NCBI GenBank assembly: GCA_035048485.1
Contig: CM068590.1
Span: forward strand, 7,074,329-7,138,328
Origin: Pteria penguin
Lineage: Eukaryota > Mollusca > Bivalvia > Pterioida > Pteriidae
Reading direction: 5' to 3'
DNA: 64,000 bases
Part shown: positions 45,711-57,100 of the stretch, in pieces
Layout of the letters: each line of letters starts with the position of its first letter
Numbering within the stretch: position 1 is the first letter of the stretch
Notes under the pieces: generated by a model
Seen by the model: only the letters and a program-made list of their open reading frames with translations
The model's database searches: none
Told to the model about the DNA's origin: nothing
Translations under genes and position numbers: made by a program

Positions 45711-46083
45711 GTTTCGAACATTTGCAGTTAAAATGTCAGTAATCTTAATGTATTGTACACTATAACTTTAGATACTATTGACCCAAAAGTTTTAAGCAGT
45801 ATCCCAAGCTATAAAAAGACAAAACCGTATAGGGATTATATCGCAATACGAATTTTGAGCAAATGCATTGCAATATGTCATACGATATGCCGATGCAATA
45901 ATTTACATGTTGAATGTTGAGTAATGTTGGTCAGAATTGAGAATATCTGTTGGTAGAGCATTGTGATTAAATAGAAGGTTGCGAGTTCGGGTTCTAGCTT
46001 TCTCCAAGTCCCTTTTCTTTCACACGGTACATGTGTTAATACCTAAGCAAACATCTCCGAAAAATAATAGATAACATATAAAT

Positions 46084-46338
46084 TTGAAAATTGTCTGGTC
46101 GACATTTTCTTCACAGTATACGCCAAGAAAAACGTATTTCCAGTCTTTATATCAACATCTCCAAAACGCAGCTCGTCAAGGTTTTAATCAAGTAAAGTTC
46201 TGTGTCTCGTTGTATTTCAAAAACATTGAAAGATACGATATCCTCCAAACTGCAAATATTCCAAGAGATGCCGAAAGTTACAATATGTCTGTCCTTCTGT
46301 ATCCTGAAGATGCCCCACGTGGTCTTCTGAAACCATGA
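46084..46338 (+). other. unexplained 84-codon open frame
   Basis: Begins MKIVWSTFSSQYTPRK and ends LYPEDAPRGLLKP. No motif, splice site or homologue recognised; its composition is less biased than most chance frames here. Weak. Confidence 0.15.
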
Positions 46339-46549
46339 GCAATTATTGTCTCACTCACGCTTGGTATTGCTTTCACCAGTAGGCTAATGCATGCTCTTTG
46401 TAACAGCAAACAAAGAGCAATTGCAGTACATACAATTTTTCACTGTTCGGGCTGACAAAAAGAAAATACCTAGGGTTTAAGTGTATATGTCGACTTTGGA
46501 TATGAAAGTCTTATATATTGAATTTCATAAAATAAAGCAATGTTGATTT

Positions 46550-46604
46550 TGCGGGAAAATGCGGACCCCCCCACCCCTTTTAAAAATTTCTAGATCCGCC
46601 CATG
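46550..46604. repeat. MITE end fragment
   Basis: GCGGACCCCCCCACCCC, then AAATTTCTAGATCCGCCCATG, the right end of the 43.6-kb MITE type. Confidence 0.6.
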
Positions 46605-46701
46605 TTATCTATATCACAATAAGTAAGTCATAAGTGGTCAATAACAGTCATTTAAGGTAACTCATCCATAATAAGCCTCAAACGACAAAATAAGACATCA
46701 A

Positions 46702-46985
46702 TTAATTGATTGATTGATTGATTTTTGTTTAACGTCACACCACGAATATTTCAGGTATATGGTGACGGCATCTGCCTGATGCGGGGCATACAAATTTTGA
46801 CCTTTGCAAACGGACCCACCCGAAGCAGTGAGGGATCTTTAACGTGATATGCATACCACGACACGGGGCCTCGGTTTTTACTCTCATCCGAAAGACAGGA
46901 CACCGGCATGACCAGAGCGGGACTCGAATCTCGGCCTCCCGATCAGGAGTCCAGCGTGATACCACTATGCCACGCCGGCTTAAAT
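46702..46985 (-). mobile_element. SINE family A, most complete copy
   Basis: On the minus strand from 46985: AAGCCGGCGTGGCATAGTGG (A-box), GAGATTCGAGTCCCGCTCTG (B-box), GTCCTGTCTTTCGGATGAGA, AAAGATCCCTCACTGCTTCG, CAGGCAGATGCCGTCACCAT, TTCGTGGTGTGACGTTAAAC and the tail (CAAT)n at 46702-46720. About 280 bp; a useful reference for the family in this window. Confidence 0.92.
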
Positions 46986-47589
46986 AAGACATCAACAAAA
47001 ATAATTCTTGCTACGGTTATTCGTTAAAGCAAAAAGCATGTCTACTCAAATAATTTTGATGTTTATAAATATAAAAACGAAAAGTGCAGAAGTACTACAC
47101 GGTGAACTTCATTTTTGTTTATGAATATTGATAAATTACAATATTACAGAACTTTAAATGAAAGTTTCTCCAAAATTTGGTCTTTTGTGGAAAAAAAAAT
47201 ATGAACAAAATATAGTAATTCCCATAAGGTTCAATACAAATTTTAATTATTCCTATTGGGCCGAATAACATTATTTTCAAAAAATTCCTTTCGGTAAAAG
47301 GTGTTATTTTGTAAGATTCCTCATAATGATATATTCTTAAGACAGAGATGACAACAGAGTTGTGAACGATGCCACACATATATACATGTAATCAGCAATG
47401 TGTTGACGGTGCCCATGCTTGGAATGAACGATGTCCAGTAGTAGTAATATGCAACAACTTTCAGAATTCATTTTCAGCAACATAACAGAAGGAATGCTAT
47501 CTCCATTACACTAATGTATCTAACGTAAAATCGAATCTACGCAATCACTGTACCTTCCTTCGTCGCTATTCCACCTATACAGGATGGTC

Positions 47590-48485
47590 TCATGCCTTGG
47601 AGGACATCTAGCACCACCCTAACGACACCACACACAAAGGACATCGAGCACTATACCACAGACATCACACAGAGAGGACATCCTTTACTACCCCACCGAC
47701 ACCACAAGCACAGGGCATCTAGCACCACCCTAACGACACCACACACAAAGGACATCCAGCACTATCCCAACGACATCACACAGAGAGGACATCCTTTACT
47801 ACCCCACCGACACCACAAGCACAGGGCATCTAGCACCACCCTAACGACACCACACACAAAGGACATCCAGCACTATACCACCGACATCACACAGAGAGGA
47901 CATCCTTTACTACCCCACCGACACCACACGCACAGGGCATCTAGCACCACCCTAACGACACCACACACAAAGGACATCCAGCACTATACCACCGACATCA
48001 CACAGAGAGGACATCCTTTACTACCCCACCGACATCACAAGCACAGGGCATCTAGCACCACACTAACGACACCACACACAAAGGACATCCAGCACTATAC
48101 CACAGACATCACACAGAGAGGACATCCTTTACTACCCCACCGACATCACAAGCACAGGGCATCTAGCACCACCCTAACGACACCACACACAAAGTACATC
48201 CAGCACTATACCACCGACATCACACAGAGAGGACATCCTTTACTACCCCACCGACACCACACGCACAGGGCATCTAGCACCACCCTAACGACACCACACA
48301 CAAAGGACATCCAGCACTATCCCAACGACATCACACAGAGACATCTGTACTACCCCACCGACACCACACGCACAGGGCATCCAGCACCACCCTAACAACA
48401 CCACACACAAGACACTGAGCACTATCCCAACGACATCACACAAACAGGGCATCCAGCACCACCCCACCGACACCACACACTTCAA
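47590..48485. repeat. 37-bp minisatellite in 111-bp higher-order units
   Basis: Three diverged 37-bp subunits alternate: one with AAAGGACATCCAGCACTATA, one with AGAGAGGACATCCTTTACTA, one with GCACAGGGCATCTAGCACCA. Together they repeat every 111 bp, about eight times. 111 is a multiple of three, giving a 267-codon artefact frame. Confidence 0.95.
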
Positions 48486-48654
48486 GCAGAATTGGGTAGA
48501 TAACAATAAACCGCTATGGGATCACTTCATGTAATTATTTGCTCGGAAAAGGTTGTGGTGTTCAGATTGTCACGAGACCCGGGACAACCTACACTACTGG
48601 ATGATGGTGTAGGAGAATCAACAAGAGTTGTCAGAAGACAACACAGCTCATTGA

Positions 48655-48865
48655 TGGCAACCAAATTTAAATAGCAAATTTTTTTGTAAGTAGGTCAATC
48701 TTCAAGGTCAAAGTAAAAAGAAAATTTTTGAATGGTAATGAAAGGTCTTGTCACAAGGAAAATACACATGGAATATGTAAGCCCTCTTACTGTTCATAAA
48801 TTATGACCAAGGTGAGAATTTTCTAAAAGTAGGTAAATCTTCAAGGTCAATTCTCAAAGCCTGAA
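48655..48865 (+). repeat. dispersed repeat also found at 61.2 kb
   Basis: GGCAACCAAATTTAAATAGC, GTCAATCTTCAAGGTCAAAG, AATGAAAGGTCTTGTCAC, then TAAGCCCTCTTACTGTTCAT and AATTATGACCAAGGT appear in the same order at 61225-61415. Non-coding. Confidence 0.75.
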
Positions 48866-49344
48866 AATCAAAGTGAACAGATAGATGATGATTATAGAGT
48901 TATCAATTATATCATATCATATCAGTTTATATGTACATGTATACTTATAATATTTAATATTGATATCATACACAATGTACTTGTTTTTGTGTAGTTTCTT
49001 GGGTTTTCCTACAGGTAACAATTTACATGGTGTGCATGAGGTCCATGGGTTGTGACCGAAAGATTTTTGTTCAATCGATCCTTGTTAGGGGAATGTTCGC
49101 GTACAGAACATATACAATTGCTTCTTTGTTTGAATCTGTTACAGATGAGGCTTGTAGATACTTGAGTGTCATTTTTTAAATGCAAGACCTCCGTATATGA
49201 ACTCTAATTTTTAAACTCTGGCATACTTACTGATAAGCCGTTGTCAGACAAGTACAATGTCACTAGACTTGATCTCAAATGTGTACAAGATATGAACAGG
49301 AATGAAGTAGAGTGTAGCCTGGTTAACTAAGATTTTATATGGCA

Positions 49345-49636
49345 CTCAACATTTTTTCAATTATTTTGTATCTTTACTTACCGGTAATTTTCTCAATAAT
49401 TTTGTACCGTTTTCCAATTATTTTCTACATTTTCTCAATTATTTTGTCCATTTTCTGAATTAATTTGTACATTTTTAAAATTTTTTTGTACTTTTTTCCA
49501 ATTAATTTGTCCATTTTTCCAATTATTTTATACATTTTCTCAATTATTTTGTACATTTTTTCAATTTTTTGGGTACATTTTCGACTATATCGTATATTTC
49601 TTCAATTATTCGGTACATTTTTTCAATAATTTTATG
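49345..49636. repeat. about 21-bp T-rich minisatellite
   Basis: Units of the type CAATTATTTTGTACATTTTC, roughly 12, with variation. Confidence 0.85.
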
Positions 49637-49716
49637 AAATGGAAGGTAACCAAGCTCTTAAATATTGTGGTGTAATCCTGGATTCAAACCTGGGTCTGGC
49701 ACCACAAACTGAGGAA
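49636..49716 (-). mobile_element. SINE family B fragment
   Basis: GAAGGTAACCAAGCTCTTAA, ATATTGTGGTGTAATCCTGG and ATTCAAACCTGGGTC match the inverted B-box-to-body part of the 57.9-kb copy. Confidence 0.7.
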
Positions 49717-50409
49717 ATACTTAAGGCATAATTTCAAATTCTTTTTTTCAACAATGAATTTATGACTGTGATATGGATTTTATTGAGTTTTATTCTATCG
49801 ATAAATAGAATTACACCATCCTTTACGACAATTTATTTGAACGTTTGTTAATGGAATTAATTAAAATGAAATAATTGACTTAAGTATTTTCTTAGTTTAT
49901 GGCGCAGAACCCTGTACGATATAAAGTATATATTTATATATACCATATTGTTTATAACATATTATTATTATAGATATTCAGAAAGTATGTGTAAAACATG
50001 GCACTCAGTACATACATGCTGGAATATGATGGCACTGTGCACTAGAACATTTGATATTTTCACAATAAAATTAATTTTATTATTATAATGAACACAGTTG
50101 TAAAAACATAGTATCACCTGATTTCTACATGGAAAATGTCATAATTTTATGACAAATATCATATCATTATTGGTACAAATGACAATCAGATTTATTACAG
50201 AGTTGTCTTTGTGAGAGAATTGATGAACTTATAACAGAGGTCTTAATAACCATTTGCTGATCTTATGTCCTTATATCAGAGTTGATGTCTTTAAAACAGA
50301 AATGATGTCTATAAAACAGAGTTGATGACTTAATAACAGAGATGAGGTCTTTATAACAGAGAGAATGCCATTTATATCAGGTCTTTATGACACAATTGTT
50401 ACTATGATT

Positions 50410-50665
50410 TAGATAATGTCATTTTGATGAACTGATGTCTTTATCACACAGCTGATGATCTTTGATGTCTTTATCACACAGCTGATGATCTTTGATGTCT
50501 TTAACACACAGCTGATGGTCTTTGATGTCTTTAACACACAGCTGATGGTCTTTGATGTCTTTATCACACAGCTGATGGTCTTTGATGTCTTTATCACACA
50601 GCTGATGGTCTTTGATGTCTTTATCACACAGCTGATGATCTTTGATGTCTTTATTGCAGAGCTCA
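50410..50665. repeat. 30-bp minisatellite, 8 copies
   Basis: Units contain GATGTCTTTATCACACAGCT and GATGATCTTT; more decayed relatives extend to about 50220. Frames on both strands are artefacts. Confidence 0.93.
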
Positions 50666-50839
50666 TGTCTGTATAAAAGTATATCAAGTACATGTATCAA
50701 ATACCTGTAGAACAGATTTATTACTATAATCTGAAGAATGAGAACAGATGTGATATCTGATATCTTCATAACAGATATAATATCTGTAATTGATATCTGA
50801 TATCTTTAAAGCAGCTATCTCGCCAAAATTGTCGCTGTC

Positions 50840-51066
50840 AGCTCTTTAACAGACTGCTATCTTTATCTTTTAATTGTCAGCTCCCTAATAGACCACTATC
50901 TGTATCAACATTGTCACTATCAGTATCAGCTCTCTAGTAGACCACTATCTTTATCAACATTGTCACTATCAGTATCAGCTCTCTAGTAGACCACTATCTT
51001 TATCAACATTGTCACTATCAGCTCTCCAATAGACCACTATCTTTATCAACATTGTCACTTTCATAT
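50840..51066 (-). repeat. 49-bp array copied from the prkrip1 terminal codons
   Basis: Read on the minus strand, the last codons of prkrip1 ([13 protein letters not shown] and TGA) recur downstream of the real stop with spacing 43, 49 and 49 bp (AGACCACTATC at 51031, 50988, 50939, 50890), plus older pieces to about 50840. Each unit keeps a TGA. The array is in the 3' UTR if transcription continues. Confidence 0.85.
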
Positions 51067-51166
51067 TGTTCCTGATGAGAAAGTTCATCTTTTTTATCAT
51101 CTAAACTTTCCTCTCTATCTTCATCATCATCTTCATCATCATCATCACTTTCATTACTGTTGTTAT
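51018..51166 (-). CDS. prkrip1: prkrip1 last coding exon, acidic tail
   Basis: Acceptor CTTTCAG before 51166. Encodes [20 protein letters not shown] and on to DKDSGLLES, stop TGA at 51020-51018. Low-complexity GAT/GAA codons; followed at once by the 49-bp copies of its own end. Confidence 0.88.
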
Positions 51167-54100
51167 CTGAAAGATGAAAAAGTTTACATACTCTTAAATG
51201 AAGATTTCATCATGAAAATTTAAGATTATATTTGGTAAGCAGAGTATGGAGTGAAAATGGCACTACAGATTATAAAAACAAACAAATAAAAATCTATGAG
51301 TTCATCTGGCACAATAGAATACTGAATGAAAAACTATCAAATTCTAAAACAAGAAAGTTGCAAAATGTTTTCATATCCTAGATTTTATACCTTCTTTCAC
51401 TATGAAACTGACCTTTGACTTTTTGATCCAAAAATCACTAGGGCACATCCTCAGCTCATAGGGAGTGTGTGTGTGAAGTTTCATAACAATAGGTGGAATG
51501 TAAATACAGTCAGAAAACCATATTCATTTATCAAGACCTTATGATCTTACGAAGCAGGTTTTGTATTGGTAACTTGAATGTTTATAACATACTACTTAAA
51601 TTGTGAAGAAGTGTATTCTCTGGCTGCCCCTTAGATGAAACAAGCATTTTGTGAGTACTGCTAAAGCAATACATGCTCCCTACCATCCCCAACAAAGTTT
51701 ACAGTGCATCCAATTTTAAATAGCTCATACTGTAAATACATTTCTTGGAATATATAATGCAAAAGAGAGTCGTATTACAATTGATGAAAAACATTTATGT
51801 GAACCTAAACAAAACTCATAACTGATCTGTAATTTGTCGAATTAAAGCCTTGTACCAAATATCAGATGATAATCTGCAGTCTGAAAATCTGAAAAAATTG
51901 TAGGAAACTAAGCACATATATCTGCATTAATTTTCTAAATCCAAGGGCCATAACTAGCAAAAAATCAATGAACTGTAAAATGTAAAAAATTTAAACCTGA
52001 TCTGTAACTTGTAATGATAAAGCAGTGTACTAAATATCAAATGATAATCTACAAGCATGATGAATTTGCTGGTGGACTGACAGACAGACAGATGGACAGA
52101 CCACAGGGCTTTCAGCTCATGCCATCCCCCCCAATTACACCAATAGAATAAGAAGGGCTAGAACTTCCGTTCACCAAAAATACACCTCCTCCTGTCTGTG
52201 TCTTAGAACTTTTTAAATTCTTGACAATTCATCTCAAATGTGGTATCAGATAAAAGCAGACAAAAGTCATATTTATCTACACATCCATATAGAAATTGTT
52301 CAAATCCATACAAAACTAAGGGCATGGTGAGCCACAGAACTCGAAAATTTGCTCAAAAAAGTTTAGTGGGACACCGAGAAGTTAATCAGGTCAGACCCAA
52401 TGCTGCGGCGTAAAGACATTATTTGCTGCTTTCCCTTTTAAAAATAGTCTCTGGGGCTTTACAATAATCAAACAGTCAACATGTCAAACTATCTCTCCTA
52501 TCACCTCACCTTACCTTCAATTGTATTCCATTCCCGGTGACCCCAACCCAGATGCCATTTAAACTTCGACAAATACACTTCCTAATGCAGCTTCTGATTG
52601 GTCGGAAGGAACTCTGGAGTTTTATCATGCTATGGACACGTTTTTTTTTGGACATTTAAGCCTCTTCAAACCAATCAAAACCAGCATTAGAAAAGCAAGT
52701 TTGAAACATTTGTGTATAAAGCAACCACAAACTTTCATTGAACAGAACAGAATTGAAGATCAATCTTCCAGAAAAGACGGTAAGGACCAAACATTGAAAC
52801 AGAGAAATTGCAATGGACTGGCATTACCAAAATCAATAAAAGTTAGAACTCGGACAAAAATTGGAAAACTTGAATTCCTGTCATTACGTTTTGTTTTGTG
52901 TCAATTTGACAGGCAAATAATGCATTCGAATCAAAAGAACAAGCACTTGATAGTAGAGTTTAAGGCAATAAATGCCCCCTACTGGTCTAGTAAAAGCTTT
53001 ACAGTTGGGTGACATTATCACTTCAATGGGCAGCTTTTACACTTAAATTCAAATGCCACGGCCTTACTTCAAATCAATGGGCATTTTTGTTTCTCCATAA
53101 CTAAGTATGTTAAGACATGGTGACTTAAATTTGACCTCAAATTCAATAAGCAGTTTTGTTTTCTCTTAACATGATGAGTACCAGTGAGCTCAATTAGGGT
53201 GACCTTGACTTGATCTCAAAATCAACAGGCATTTTCAATTTTTTCATTACTAAGTATATACCAAAATTTGGTTTGAATCTGATTTGTGATACAAGGAAAC
53301 CAGATTGAAAATCATATTTTTGTTACATCTTTTACTATAAACTGAGATGCTGGGATCTTGACTGTCAAGACCTTAAAATCATCATAAATCTTCATCACTT
53401 AGACGTCTATTTTGAATCTGATATATAGTTCTTCATTTATCATCCAAAAACTGGTGTTATGCCCCTGGAATGAAATTCGTGGGGCATCTAGTATTGGCAT
53501 GTCTGTATGTCTGTTTGTGGCGAAAAAACTTGAATCTCCGTCATAACTTTTGAACCTTTACAGGTAAGGCTTTCATTTTTGCATAAGCATTCCTTATGAT
53601 GAGTCCTTTACTTTGCTACCACAGTTTTTGACCTAGTAACCTTGACCTTGACTTTTGATCTACATTTCTAAAAACTTTAACACTCTTCATAACTTTCGAA
53701 CCATCACAGGTAGGGCTTTTTTTACCACATTTTCATCTAAAGATGGTGTGATCTTGACCATTTGACCCTTTAATTTCTATGTATCTTCCATTTTCCAAAA
53801 CCAACTATATATTTAAATGTTTAATTCTGAAGTAAAGGTTTTGAGTCATCATCCAGAATTCATTTTGTGAAAGAACTTCTGCAAGACACACAGACAGATA
53901 GATGGAGTGGAGACAGATTATAAAGACAGAAGAAATCTTAAAGGGATGAAGCACAAGTATATACACTTATTAATAAATGAAACTGAAGTTGATCATGAAA
54001 GTGTGAAGTTACCAGCATCCAATTCTGGTAAGAAAAGCCAAAAGCCAAAAGACGCACCTTTGGTATCTTTGTTCGACTTGAATTTCTTGGATTTACATTT

Positions 54101-57100
54101 CTGCTTCTTCTTTTGTCTACAAAAATAAAGAAAATACACATAACTCACAGATCAGACAAGTCTGTATTTATTGTATTTACTTTAAGATTCATAACATTGA
54201 TAGTCTGAATATCAGGTCTGTCTGGCAAACTTGGAAAAACATTCGTTAAAATGTATAGCAAAATCACAGGGTGATAGAAATTTTGACAAGATGGCAACTT
54301 TTAATGATTATTTTCAGTATTTTCTTGATAGAATACAGTTTTCTCAGAATCTAAAGGAGATCCAGGTAAAATTTTGAAGTTACAATCAACTTGTCTCAAA
54401 GGAACCCTCTTAATAATAACATCCTGTTGTATGTTTCATATGACCTTATAATTTATATATCAATTCCGAATGTTTTTCCTACAATGTACATATACATATT
54501 TAATCTCTTTGTACTGACATCCTGCCTAATGCAATAAGACCGTAATTTTCACAGTTGGTACCATCTTCCTGACCTGCATAAACTGACTTCTGGTCTGCAT
54601 TCAAAACTCAAAATCAGTGTCCCCCCTTTTTTTTTTGCTTTTGCTTGTATCTGAGTGATGGTGCAAATATAATATAATTGTAATTACAATTAGTGTAATT
54701 GAAGGTCATTGTACAATTGCAAAGTTCAGCTGAGGAAGAGATGACAAAATTTATCAAAGAGGATTCTGGAACATGGCTCTTATCAAACCAGAACCTGTAT
54801 TCAGAGACCACCTGTCTTTAGTGACCTTTTGTCCCTTGTAAGGTAACATAAGACAAGTTTGATTGTATTTACAAACAACACATGCAACATTTATCTGAAT
54901 CATCCGTGAATCACCATTGTTCCAGTGTATCCATCATGGAGATGGCCATGTCTAATCCCTCTTTCAGAGCTGTTTACACCAACTTAACGCAATCAGTATT
55001 TTTGGGGTGACTTGTCAGTATTTTGGGGCCCTTATCAGTATTTTTCCTCCTTAGGTAACAAAACTGAAGAATGTTACCAATCCAAGGTTTGCTACATGTA
55101 ATATTGCATGTAAATTTAAACCATACACCAATCTAAACATGAGCATATCATGTATAATGAACTTGGGATAATATTCTATGTGTTTCATGAATATGATTCT
55201 ATATCTCCAACACTCAACTGCAAAGCTTCAAAGCACACTGCATGTCAGACATAAACAAAAATATAAAAATTACTGGAGATAACTTAAGATAAAATTCTTT
55301 ATTCTTAATCAATTAAACCATTGATTTTCAAATTAAAAGAAGGTATATTTGTACACTAACATCACTTAACCCATTGACAATTGAAGCCACATTTGGACCT
55401 GTCCATTTCAAAGAATGGTTAAGTCCACTGTCAGAATTTAGGGATGTACAATTTAGAGTCAAAACTTAATATTCATTTACATGCAATTCTCAAAGTTAGC
55501 ATGACACACACTAAGATCTTAATGGAGATAATACCAGAAACATTCCGAGGATGACCTGACGGATAAACTCGGTGTTTATCATAGACCGTAGTGCAACTTT
55601 GCTGAATTATATTTTGAGCACAAGAGTTAAATGAGTCCTAAAACGTTGGAAATTCATGGAGGAATCTCAAGGTGATTGACACCCTTTCCTTCTTATTATT
55701 TTATATGACCGCAGTTTGCAAAAATGAGATTTCAAAATAACGGATTCTTCGTAAAGAGTAATGATAAATCCTGAGAGTTATCCCCCAACAAATATGATGA
55801 AAATTTGGTCATGTGACCAGTTCGACTTCAAGAATATGAGCTTGCTGAACTGCTAACTCGAAAGTAGTTGATTCGGGCTAAAATAAAAATAGAACTCAAA
55901 GTCAGAATTTTACGGATCCGTATTTTTCCGTCTTCAAATCGTATTCAATATTTTTATTTCAAATTGCGTGCAAAATACGGCATAATATGCAGGGTAAACA
56001 GCCCTGCTCTTTATATATTCTAGGTGGTTTTTCAGAGTGTGCAAAGGAAAGACCTGAGAAAGCGTGATTGTATGGATGGTTTCATTTACTAGTATATCAT
56101 TCTGACTGACAAGCTACAGAGAAATCTGGGGAAATTTATACTTATATTCCCCACTATTTTCATTATCTTAAAACTTTCCGTGACACTAATATAAGTAATG
56201 GAAAGGTCTTAAAAGCATAGAATTTTATTGGAGTTATTTCTCTTGTGAAAACTTGCTCACCACCTTTTAGACACACATTATAACAAAATATTTGTTAAAA
56301 AATCAACCAAATTATGTAGGCGATTTTTCCAAACTAGAGATATGTCTTGCATTTTTGCAATGCTTACGGAAGTTTTGAGATATTACACATTTTTTCAATG
56401 CTTACGGAAGTTTTGAGATATTAAACAATGTAAAAAAGTATAAAACTAGAAGTGTTGGTTCACCATGAATGCCCCTGCTGGCAGCAAAGTTTTTCAAGTA
56501 CAGTCAAACCTCGTTATCTCGAAGTCGGAGGGACCGTGGAAAATACTTCGAGATATCCGTAGTTCGAGATATCCAAATTTTGAGTTTAGGATCACAAACT
56601 TGCAGTTGTTAATGTACGCCGATTCATTTGACATTAATTTTGTGATTATTATAGTACTAGATGTATGAGATATACATGCATTTATCAATAAATATGCAAG
56701 AAGATGTGCATATTGTATGGTTCCTTAATAATTAATCTGAATCTCATCATACCTTTTATATTTTATGAATATATAGAGAATATACTCCCAAACTGAAAAC
56801 ATCATGTTTCCTTTGTAATTTAAATCCAATACTGGATATAACTGTCTTATACTATACCTAAAACCGAGGACGGGCTAACACGTAAGACAAGATAAATACA
56901 CACGTCGTAATTTGTTTTAATTACTATTACTTTGCATAAAAATACATAGATATATACACGGATTGGAAATGGTAATAATTAATGAACAGTGTAAAGAAAT
57001 TTCTTTAAACGCAGGTATGAAAAAGCATTAATTACAGTTAATGTTAATTATCTAATTTTGTGTCGAGTTTAATTAGCTATCATCATTTATTAATATTTGG

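Noticed and set aside
46900..46985. tRNA gene (A- and B-box-like words, also at the other SINEs)
   Set aside because: The heads cannot form a proper cloverleaf and are followed by a shared SINE body and (CAAT)n or (CAAC)n tail; they are retroposons.
47592..48395. 267-codon His/Thr/Pro-rich frame
   Set aside because: Read-through of a 111-bp repeat unit; no signal peptide or splice context.
52632..53012. 126-codon open frame as a gene
   Set aside because: No recognisable domain, start context or splice sites; lies antisense in a prkrip1 intron.
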